Source: Lepidodermella squamata
Lineage: Eukaryota; Gastrotricha
Direction: 5' to 3'
DNA length: 64,000 nucleotides
NCBI GenBank assembly: GCA_047495785.1
Contig: JBLDXI010000024.1
Span: forward strand, 2,604,001-2,668,000
Position numbers and translations under genes: made by a program. The notes under the pieces were generated by a model. That model was given only the letters and a program-made list of their open reading frames with translations, did not search any database and was not told the origin of the DNA. How positions within the stretch are numbered: position 1 is the first letter of the stretch; every line of letters begins with the position of its first letter. Positions 45,201-57,200 of this stretch are shown here, piece after piece.

Positions 45201-48200
45201 ACGTTCAAAACGCAAGCAACCTGTCACATTTAGTATTTCAATTATTTTTAAACTACATTTTTAAACGAATTTCTTTCCTGGGGAAATCCAAGTGAAATAT
45301 TTGCTTTGCCATTTCAGATGCATTCAAAATTTTGTTAGGTATCTGTTAGGTTTCTCAGATCAATAACAATCATCCCAATTTCGAAATTCGAATTTGTTGA
45401 AAAATAAAATTCCGCTCACTAGTGATCAGATAACATTCTGAATTCAATGCTGAAATTCTGTGAAAAATTAAAATAATTTGTGTGTTTAATTTTCTAATTT
45501 TTGAAAGAATTCAAATGAATTTGAACGACAAGATATTGAACAGCCCTTGTGGCCTAATGGCAAGGCGTTGGACTTCTAATTCAAAGATTGTGGGTTCGAG
45601 TCCCACCAGGGGCGAAATACTTTTTGTGGTCACCCTACTTCGATTTTGCATTAAAAAATCGCGAAAGATTCGAAAAAATATTGCACCCCCGGCGGGACTC
45701 GAACCCGCAATCTTCGGCTTAGGAGGCCGACGCCTTGCCATTAGGCCACAAGGGCTGCTTGAATCACCCTGCATTAAGATTTTATTTAGAAAATATGAAA
45801 AATCTGCTCAAATTACTCAAAATTATGAAGGAATTGGACCCTGCCAATCATTAAAATGATGCAATTTTTATTATTCTTAAATAATTCAACCCTAATTTCA
45901 CGGACGAAATTACAGCGATAAAGCAAATGAACGTGGGGAATTAGTGGCTAAATTATTCAAGGTTAGGCAGACATGTTTTACTACGCTAAAATTTAGGCAA
46001 AAATAGGAAAAATTTCTGAAATTTACCGGATAAACAGAAATCACCTGGAAAGATTTACAGGATTCTATGAAATTTCTCTCAATTTTTAGATTTATTTTCG
46101 ATTTAAACAAGTTATGTAAATCTAAAAATCCGGCTAATTTTTAGTTTTAGTTTTTGATTTTTGAAATTCGGATTTATTGTTGAATTGACTTGCAATGAAT
46201 TTTGATTTTTAATTTTCAAGAAACAACCATCTCACCCACCTCGGAGCCAGTCAACTGAATCTGCCAAAACCAGGCAGTGCTACGGCAAGTGGCGGCCTGT
46301 CGCCGCGCGAAGGCTCAACGCCCGGCCCAAGCGACGGCGCCGAAGCGAAACCGCGCACAACGCAACGCTGCGGCGAGTGTGAAAACTGCATTTTCTTCTC
46401 CATCATGAGCCAATTCACGCAGCAAAAAACCGACGCGCTCATCCGATGCGCCGCCCTCGCCCTCGATAGCCTACGCCGGCGACTTCAGGTTCAACAGGAC
46501 TTCTACGGCAACGTGAAGGAAGGCTTCAAAATGCAACCAGTCTTCGCCGTAGACCTCACGCTTAGCATACCGAACATAGTCCTAAAGCCGAGCCTTGAGG
46601 AGATTCAACAAGCTGTATCGAAACTTACCCAACTAATCCTGAAGGTCCCGCATTCAGTCGCGCTATGGCAGCACCAGGTTCAGCAATTTCTAGCCCTTTT
46701 AAACCGGGATCCTAGCGAACTTGAGGGTGATGCCGTTCTGGCTGAGCAGCTTCAAAATCTTCACGCTCGCCAGATCAGCGACCATAAGGACGTGTTCCGC
46801 CATCTAGGCACCCTGCAGGTCATTATCAGCGCGAATCGTAATGAGGTCGATAAGGTCATTAAATCCTTAGACGTGCATTCCGACCTCTGGAGCCAAGAAC
46901 CAGCCGCAGGGGTTGCGGAGTACGAAGCTAATAAAGCCTCATATGGCGAGTACGAATCCGTCATCAAAATGTACCACGCTAGGGAGGCAACCCTAGACGA
47001 GATTCGAGCGTCCTTTCAATGTGGGCCTTTAGTCCTATTAACTGAAAAACTCCGCCTAGCCCTCGTCCAAGAAGCTAGGGCTTGGAAAATCGCGTTTTCT
47101 AAGGCGTTGAATGACAAAGCTGGTCGTCAAATGACGGATCTATTCACGTTTTTCGACTCGACTATGGTCAAATTACAACGGCCTATTAAGGATCTGGATG
47201 ATATCCGAGGCGCTATGGCTGCTTTGAAGGAGGTTCGAGATAACGAAATCTATGTCGATATGACGATTCGCCCCATTGAAGAGGCCTATGCCTTACTCAA
47301 CAAACTCGAGCTGGTATTTTCGGACGGGAATGCGGAACGGGTTGATTCTCTAGGCTACGGCTGGCGGAAGATTAGGAAGCTGACTTCAGAGGTTGGCGAT
47401 GTGTTGCTTGAGGTTCAGCCTCAGTTCAAAACTGAACTCATCGCCGGGATTAAGTCGTATGCTGATTCTGTTAAAGGCTACGTCCAGCGTTACGAAACTG
47501 CTGGGCCGATGGAGCCCGGGATTCCGCCGCGAGTTGCCTCTGAGCGAATGTCGATTTTCCAATCGGATTTTGACGATCTGTGGGGGAAGTTCATTTCCTA
47601 CAGCGGCGGGGAGGAGTTGTTTGGGCTGACAGTTACGCCGTATCCTGAGCTTCAGAAGATAAAGCGAGAACTTGGATTGCTTCAAAAGCTTTATCAGCTG
47701 TATAATCAAGTGTTGGAGTCGGTGAATGGGTACTACGACATTTGCTGGCAGGATTTGAATATTGATAAGATCAATACGGAGTTGACGGAATTTCAAAATC
47801 GCTGCCGCAAGTTGCCGAAAGCTCTGAAGGAGTGGAAGGCCTACGACACCCTTTCAAAGATGGTCAACGATTTCAGCGAGACGTGTCCACTGATGGAGCT
47901 GATGAGCAATAAAGCGGTACATTATCATTCTACAATTTTCGATTTTTATGTTTTGAGAATAAAAGCACATTTCACATTTCTGTTGCGTTTTTGTTACCTA
48001 TAAGTTTTTATTCTTCAATTTTAATTGGCAATTAATTAAATTCTTGGAACTAAAACGTGTCCCATAATTAACGCAAGCAAAGAAATGCAGGGAAAAGGGT
48101 TGAGAAACTCTAAAATGAGAGACGAAGTCGCATCTCATGGACAGAAAATTGTTTGAAAATTTCGAAAAAATCACGAAAATAGTCATCAAGCATGTCACTT

Positions 48201-51200
48201 GTTAATGGGATAAATAAATTCGGTGAAATTCGATCTAACCGGCTAAAATACCGAAAATTACCGCACCAGTAACCATCGGGGTTTTCCAGAATTTCTCCGG
48301 TAAATATTTTATTTCTTGGGTTAAATCGCGGATGAGAGATTAACTATCCTCTCGGTAGGTTCAATTTATTAAAATTCTCCCAAAAAGTTGCTGAATTGCG
48401 CATTTTCTGGGACACGCTGCAGGTCACTGAAATGAGATTTTCGAACATGAATAAATCACATTTTTTCTTTTCCGAATTTAAGCTGACTACGGATGATTTA
48501 TTTGTATTTTGTGAGACCTGAAATCCGAACAGCCCTTGTGGCCTAATGGCAAGGCGTTGGACTTCTAATTCAAAGATTGTGGGTTCGAGTCCCACCAGGG
48601 GCGAAATACTTTTTGTAGTCACCCTACTTCGATTTTACGATGAAAAATCGTGAAAATTCGGAAAAAATATTGCACCCCCGGCGGGACTCGAACCCGCAAT
48701 CTTCGGCTTAGGAGGCCGACGCCTTGCCATTAGGCCACAAGGGCTGCTTGAATCACCCGGCGTTAACATTTTATTTCAAAAAATCAACACAAAAATATAT
48801 CAATTAATTCATTTTTTTCCAGATGCAAAAGCGTCATTGGGAACGCATTGAAACGCTAGTCGGGCACAAATTCGACTACGAATCTGAAAATTTCTGCCTC
48901 CGAGACCTCATGAAAGCTCCGCTCCTAAAATACCGCGAAGACATCGAAGACATCTGCATATCAGCCGGGAAGGAAAAGGACATCGAAGCCAAACTCAAAG
49001 TCGTAATCGCCGACTGGACAACTCGCGCATTTTTATTCGCCACCTTCAAAAACAAGGGCGAATTACTGTTGAAAGGCGACATGGTTCAGGAATTAATCGC
49101 GGCTCTGGAAGACAGTCTCATGGTACTAGGATCGTTAATGTCAAACCGCTATAACGTGCCATTCAAGCCGAAAATACAAGAATGGGTGTTCAAACTGTCG
49201 ACTACGTCAGAAATCATCGAAAAATGGATGTATGTTCAAAATTTATGGGTATACCTCGAAGCCGTTTTCGTAGGCGGTGATATCGCTAAACAACTACCTG
49301 TTGAGGCGAAACGATTCTCAAATATCGATAAATCGTGGCAAAACGTTATGCGGCGGGCCCATGAAAATAGCAATGTCGTAATTTGCTGTACGGCCGATGA
49401 CACACTGGCCCAGATTTTGCCGCATTTGAGCGAGCAGTTGGAACTGTGTCAAAAATCGCTGGCCGGCTATTTGGAGAAGAAGCGGTTGCAATTTCCGCGA
49501 TTTTTCTTCGTCTCAGATCCGCAGTTGTTGGAAATTTTGGGACAGGCCAGCGATTCGCATACTATTCAGTCGCATTTACTGTCAATTTTTGACAACACGA
49601 AAAGCGTCAGATTTGATGAAAAGGTAAACAAATTCATCTTAAAAATTTGAAATTTGAATTTTTCGATTTATTTATTTGAAATTCTTTACAAGTTTTGAAG
49701 AATAAGAAAAAATTCTGAAAATTTCAAATAAACTTCTTCGCAATATTTCCGATTTCCTGCAATTTTTTTGTTTTTCAGCTATATGACAAAATTATCGCGG
49801 TTTTATCGAGCGAGGGCGAGATGATATTGTTGGAAAACTACGTCATGGCTACAGGCAATGTTGAAGCCTGGCTATCTGAGCTTCTAAAAGAGTCACGTCG
49901 ATCTCTGAATGCCGTTATCCGATCAGCATGGATAACTATTCAAGATGTCCAATCCTTCAAATTGCTCGATTTTGAAAATCAATTTCCAGCTCAAGTCGGT
50001 TTATTGGGAATTCAAATGGTTTGGACTCGTGAGTTTTCGCTGGTTTTAAAGTTCAAGAACAAAAATTGAAATTTTTCAAATTTTCAGGCGATGCCGAGGA
50101 GGCTTTGTACGCAGCTCGGCACGATAAGCGAGCAATGTTGGCCGCAAATCAGCATTTCCTCGATATTCTAAACGAATTAATCGACGTCACAACGAAGGAA
50201 TTGTCGAAATTCGAACGAATCAAATTTGAAACCCTAATCACGATTCATGTTCACCAGCGCGATATTTTCGATGATCTCGTTAAAATGCACATCAAATCGT
50301 GCTACGACTTTGAGTGGCTCAAGCAGAGCCGGTTCTACTTCCGCGAGGAGGAGGACCGATGTGTTGTCTCGATCACAAACGTCGATTTCGTGTATCAGAA
50401 CGAGTTCTTAGGCTGTACTGATCGACTTGTAATCACACCGTTAACTGATCGATGCTACATTACGTTAGCCCAGGCGCTTGGAATGGCGATGGGTGGTGCT
50501 CCTGCAGGTAAATTTTCTTGAGAGATGCGATTACGCAACAATGACCAAGCTAATTACTGCGCGCTGATCGGTTAGTGCGTTTGGCATTAGTGCGCGCGCG
50601 AGCTATTTTATTGCGCACTTTATGGCCAATGAGAGCGCGACCCAATTATTAAGCACGCGCACTAATGCCGGACGCTAATTACTGCGAAAAATGACACTTT
50701 CTTGCTGATTACTCTTTAGGGCCGGCTGGTACTGGGAAGACGGAAACCACAAAAGACATGGGCCGTTGCCTTGGCAAGTACGTAGTAGTCTTCAACTGCT
50801 CAGATCAAATGGACTACCGCGGTCTTGGCCGCATTTACAAAGGCCTAGCCCAATCCGGATCTTGGGGCTGTTTTGACGAGTTCAACCGCATTGATCTACC
50901 TGTCCTTTCCGTCGCCGCTCAACAAATTGCTATCATCCTTACGTGTAAAAAGGAGAAACGCAGCCAGTTCATCTTCACCGACGGCGATATAGTCGATATG
51001 GACCCGGAATTCGGCCTGTTTCTCACAATGAACCCGGGTTACGCCGGTCGACAGGAGTTGCCTGAGAATTTGAAAATCAATTTCAGGACTTGCGCGATGA
51101 TGGTGCCAGACCGGGCTATCATCATGCGGGTCAAATTAGCCTCGGCCGGTTTCCAGCAAAACGTGATGTTGTCGAAAAAATTCTACACTTTGTACAAACT

Positions 51201-54200
51201 TTGCGAGGAGCAATTGTCTAAACAAGTTCATTATGATTTCGGGTTACGTAACATTTTGTCTGTTCTACGCACCCTGGGCACTGTAAAGCGTGGCAATCCT
51301 AACGACCCTGAGCCAGCGATTGTCATGCGAGTTCTAAGAGATATGAATCTGTCGAAATTGGTCGATGAAGACGAGCCACTTTTCATGAGTTTGATCGACG
51401 ATTTAGGCATGGTCCTACCTAAAGCCGGTTACCCCCAGGTCGAGTCGGCTATCGATGCTCAGGTCAAGGAGTCGAAATTAATCAATCACCCTGCTTGGAC
51501 GTTGAAGTTGATTCAGCTGTATGAAACGCAACGAGTTCGGCACGGTATCATGACTTTAGGGCCGACTGGAGCTGGCAAGTCGAAATGTATCAATATTTTG
51601 CTGAAGGCCATGACAGACTGCGGTCAGCCTCATAAGGAATGGCGAATGAATCCTAAATCTATTACAGCTCCTCAAATGTTCGGTCGCTTGGACGGTTGGT
51701 TTTTTAATTTTCAACGAAATCTAATGGCATTATTCCAATTTTTCTGAATGCTTGGCCAACATTTAGACTTAATTTTAATATATATTTTTATTCGGTTCTA
51801 TGTCAATTGAGCAAACGAAAATTGAGCAACGAAAATAGAGCAAGGGCTTTTGAGCAACGATATTAGAGCAAACGAAATTAGAGCAAAACGACTTCTGAGC
51901 AAACGAAATTAGAGCAAAACGAGATTAGAGCAAAACGACACGAGAGCAAATTTAATAATTAATTGCAGCTGTTGTTTATTTTAAATAAAATTTGCTCTCG
52001 TGTCGTTTTGCTCTAATCTCGTTTTGCTCAAAAGTCGTTTTGCTCTAATTTCGTTTGCTCAGAAGTCGTTTTGCTCTAATTTCGTTTGCTCAGAAGTCGT
52101 TTTGCTCTAATTTCGTTTGCTCTAATATCGTTGCTCAAAAGCCCTTGCTCTATTTTCGTTGCTCAATTTTCGTTTGCTCAATTGACATAGAACCTTTTAT
52201 TCCCATCGATTCCTGGATTTGTTCAATTTTTCAAATTTTCAATTTTTTCAATTTTTTCAATTTTTTCAATTATTAAAACTATTAAAAATTTTTAATTTCT
52301 TTCAATTTAAACAAAAATTGAAAGTTTTTCAGATTTTTGAAATTTGTGAAGGTTTTAAAAAAATTTCAAATTTCAAGGAAATTTTATGATAATCGCCATT
52401 ACTGCTACTTTTCGACCAATTTGCACAATTTCGCGAATAAAGTACTAAGAATTGTTTGAACTGGTACTTCGAGGAGATGAATAATCGACATTTTGTTACC
52501 AAAAGTAGCTTTTCCGAAAATGGAACAAACTCAAATTTCCTATAATTTATTTTCAGTTGCAACTAACGATTGGACTGACGGCATTTTCTCAACACTTTGG
52601 CGAAAATCGCTGAAAATCAAGAAAACCGAAAATGTCTGGATCATCCTCGACGGCCCAGTCGACGCTATCTGGATCGAAAATCTCAACTCCGTACTGGACG
52701 ATAACAAAACCCTAACCCTAGCCAACGGCGATCGTATCGGCATGGCTCCGAACTGCAAACTGGTCTTCGAAGTCGATGTAATCGACAACGCCTCGCCGGC
52801 TACTGTCTCGCGAATGGGCATGGTCTACATGTCAAGTTCCCAGCTTGATTGGCAGCCTATTCTAAGGGCTTGGTTACTAAAACGGCCGCCTAATCAAGAG
52901 GCGCTGATTTTCGGGACATTCGACTGTTGCTTCACCGAACTCTACGTCTGCGTTTCTCAGGTCCTAAACCCGAAAATGAATGCGTTAGAATGCATCTACA
53001 TCCGACAGGCCTGCGATTTATTGGACGCCTTATTAGCTCCATTCGAAGATCAGCGGGACATTAATCAGGATCATTTGAAACGGCTGATAATTTTTGCGAT
53101 TATGTGGTCGCTAGGGGCGTTGCTGGAGTTGAATGATCGGCGGAAATTCGAGGAAACGTGGTACAATCTACCGGCTAGACTCCCGCTACCTAATCGGACT
53201 GATGATTCGAGTCTTTTCGAGTATGTTGTAGCTGACAATGGCGAGTGGCAGCATTGGTCTGAGAGGGTGCCTGAATTCATCTATCCGACTGATTCGACCC
53301 CGGAATACACGTCGATTCTTGTGCCGAATGTCGATAATATCAGGACGGATTTTCTGATCGATTTGATTGCGAGGCAGGGCAAGGCGGTTTTGCTGATTGG
53401 CGAGCAAGGAACGGCGAAAACTGTTATCATCAAAGGATATGGGTTGAAGTACAATCCTGAGAGGCACATGTTTAAGGTGAGTGGGACGGGGCGTGTTTAA
53501 CAGAGGCGCCGCTAGTGTAACGGTATCATACAAGATTCCCATTCTTGTGACCCGGGTTCGACTCCCGGGCGGCGCATATATACTTTTTGATACAAATATT
53601 CGCATTTTTTCATAACTCCGATAATATAAAACCAATATTCAATAAAAAAACGATGAGAGCTATTTTAATTCAAATTTCTTACTTTTCGAAGGAATTTAAA
53701 GGAATTTTAACGACCCTGAATTTCGAACAGCCCTTGTGGCCTAATGGCAAGGCGTTGGACTTCTAATTCAAAGATTGTGGGTTCGAGTCCCACCAGGGGC
53801 GAAATACTTTTTTCAGTCGCCCTACTTTGAATATTATTAAAAATAATTGTGAGAATTCGTAAAAATATTGCACCCCCGGCGGGACTCGAACCCGCAATCT
53901 TCGGCTTAGGAGGCCGACGCCTTGCCATTAGGCCACAAGGGCTGCTTGAATCACCCAGCATTAGCCATTAGCCTTAAATTTCAAACAATTGGCTCCATTT
54001 TAATATTGTCGCATCGAAACGCTACTGAGGCACACATACAACCGAGAATCTGATATTTGCATTTAACAATCAAAATTGAACCAAAACAGCTTCTCCTAAT
54101 CCATCTTAAAACAAAATATCCAGTTGACATCCAGTATCATTAGCTATTATGTTAAGTTCCCGAACTGCTTCAAAAACGTGTCGGAACAGCTTTGGATTGT

Positions 54201-57200
54201 TCAAAGCAGGTTCCATAAAGTGAAGGGCTGAAGTGGGTAGGAACAAAGAGATTTGCCGCATTCAAATACATTTCAACCATCGAAAAACCAGCAAGAATCG
54301 CAGCCTATCCCTGCCTATTCAGCTGAAATCGATAATGCAAAGAAAACTGCGGATTGTAAGCACTGCCATCAATCCTGAACACAGTTTTCTACTTCTCCAG
54401 TTGACATATTGCTTCCTTGGCTATAGTTTTAGTAAATGTGCATTCTAAGGGAACCCTGACATGTGGTACATTACTAATTACTAATATCCCTCGGGATGTA
54501 ATATGCAATTCTTGGAACTTCATTCGCAAGCCATGTTGTATTCCCTTGTGCTGACATCAAACTATGTAGAATCACGGTTACATCGATGCAACGCCAACCT
54601 TCGACTTGAATAACGCAGTAATGCATCTCTTCAGCTTGTAAATATCATTAGTAAAGCCCGGGCGGACACTTTGAATCATCGGTCCTAAAATGAACGCCAT
54701 CATGAAGATTACGGCTGTTAGCTTGTGGAATTCAGCCGTCAGAACCTGAGGCCCGAGATCTTCGTAGAAAATAACGAGAATGAACGCGATCAAAGCTGGA
54801 ACGTGGAAAATTGTGAAAGCGAGAAGGGATACGATAGATTGCTTGACAAAAAATAGCTCGCGTTTCTGCCATTCTTCGTGCATGACTCTCTGGGTCGGAG
54901 TCGCACCAGAGCGAGTCGAGCTACCTAACGTGTTGTTTTTATGTCCGCGCGAACGCGTAGGAGTCATCTGCCTCTGAATCGAATGGATTTTGCTGAAAAC
55001 TCTCCTGGCGAACAAAATCATTCAGCTTCTTTAAGCAATTTTAACCAAGACTCACCAATAGTTATAAGCTATCATTGATTCTGGCACTAGCACTACAACA
55101 ATCGCGTAGTAGACTGTGATAAGAATCGAGGAATCGTATTTGCCGAATATTCGATAGTCAAAGCTCGCGCAGATAGGTACAGCTGTGCCATTGTTCACGC
55201 CAGGTACGACTATGTACTTCACAGTGAACGATTGTAAGGGGTAGAACGAGAGAGTTGCCCATGTTAAAGAAATCAAAACCATCGAAATAACAGCAAGAAT
55301 GGCAACCTAGAAAATTCGGAAAATTACAAGCATTTCTTATTGAGCTTGATTTCCACCTTCTTTGAGTTCGATCTCGAATTCGGGTCGTTCGAGAGCAAGC
55401 ATAGTTTCCTCTCGTAGCTGATAAGCATGAAAATCCAGGGACCAGTTGATCCACAGGTGAAGAGGAACCACTGCAAGCAGACACAGCTCAGCTCACTGCC
55501 GTCCCAGAATCCAGTTCGGACTGTCATCGCGACGAGGACGGTGAAGGTGGCGCAGAAAAGGGTGCAACTAGCCGCTAAAATCGAGCTTAGAACAAGAAAA
55601 TCCCGTCGAACTTGCCTTTTTTGATAAATAACAATGTTAGCGACATTCGCGGCAGCTACAAGTAGTGTCGAAACAGAGAAAATTAGGACGAAAGTAAGTC
55701 GATGCTCGAGAGTTGTAGCTCCCAAATCGTGATACCATCCCACAAAGTAAGGCCTTGGTTCAGGGAACCCACGCTCGGGAAATTGCGCCAAAATCCACGA
55801 TTTACCAATTATTGCATAATTTGAATAATTCATTGCCGAAAGAATCTACGAGATGGAAACAAATTATAAACCTGCAACATGATGATATTACTTCAAACAG
55901 AATGTATTCTAACAATTCGACACCGTTCAAATAAAAAAATCCTCATCAACAATTCATTTGCAAATCTGGATACTTAATTCAATACTCGACTTTGAATTCC
56001 TTAAATATAGTCTGGCGTGGGATTTGAGAGACTTTAAAAGGAGGAGGTAGGTGGTTTGGAAAGCCGGATTTTAAACGGCTAAAAGCATAACTGACATTTA
56101 TTCGTCTTTATTCACGGCGGAAGTCGTGGAAAAAGGTTGATGATCAGCTAATGCAAGATAAGTTATACTGTACTCAAGTTTCAATTTTTCAACTTCCGAA
56201 GTCGGCTGCATTACACATTCCTAACTTCCAACGTCCATTAGTGAATGAGATAGTCAGAAATCAGATGGCGTATTGCTCCAGACCGCGCCTTTGGGGACAC
56301 TGACGCACAGCCAGGTGACGCAAAGCTTCGATTGTGACTCTTGAGCGGATGGAAAATTTGTGAGGTCTGACATTTTCCGAAGTGCGAGTTAATCCGCGAC
56401 GTGAACGGGCTGGGTTTCAGGATTAAGGTAAGGGTCAGGTTTAGGTCGATTAAGGGCCTTCACTTCCTTACACTTCACAATTTTCACGCGGAAAGAATTT
56501 CCTACGTGATAGTCCGCTATCATTTTCCAGCCCGAAGTGAAGAACAAAATATGCATGAAGAAACGTAAAAATTGTGGGTTACTTTTGACTCAATTGAAAC
56601 CTGGGGCGAAATACTCATACCTTAATTTTCACTCTTCTTGAATTTTCTTGCAAAAAATCATGGGCGATTGGAAAAAATAGTGCACCCCCGGCGGGACTCG
56701 AACCCGCAATCTTCGGCTTAGGAGGCCGACGCCTTGCCATTAGGCCACAAGGGCTGCTGACTTTATCCTAATCCTTGCCGCTTAATTTATTATCTATTTT
56801 TTAATTTCAGTCGTTCAATTTCTCATCTGCAACTACGCCACTCATGGTCCAACGAACAATCGAATCCTACGTCGACAAACGTGTCGGAACTACCTACGGC
56901 CCGCCCTCGGGCAAGAAAATGACCATATTCATCGACGACATCAACATGCCGATCATCAACGAATGGGGCGATCAAGTCACTAACGAAATCACGCGACAAA
57001 TGATGGAAAACGTCGGGTTTTACAACCTCGAAAAACCCGGTGAATTCACGTCGTTAGTCGACATTCAATTCGTAGCCGCAATGCCACACCCAGGCGGGGG
57101 TAGGAACGACATACCTAACCGGTTGAAACGCCAATTCAACATTTTCAACTGCACCCTGCCGTCGAATGCTAGTATCGACAAAATCTTTGGGACATTAGGC

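Noticed and set aside
42763-56754. Repeated 72-nt units with regular spacers, checked as a CRISPR-like array
   Set aside because: They are tRNA cloverleaves in opposite orientations with kilobase gaps, in an animal genome.
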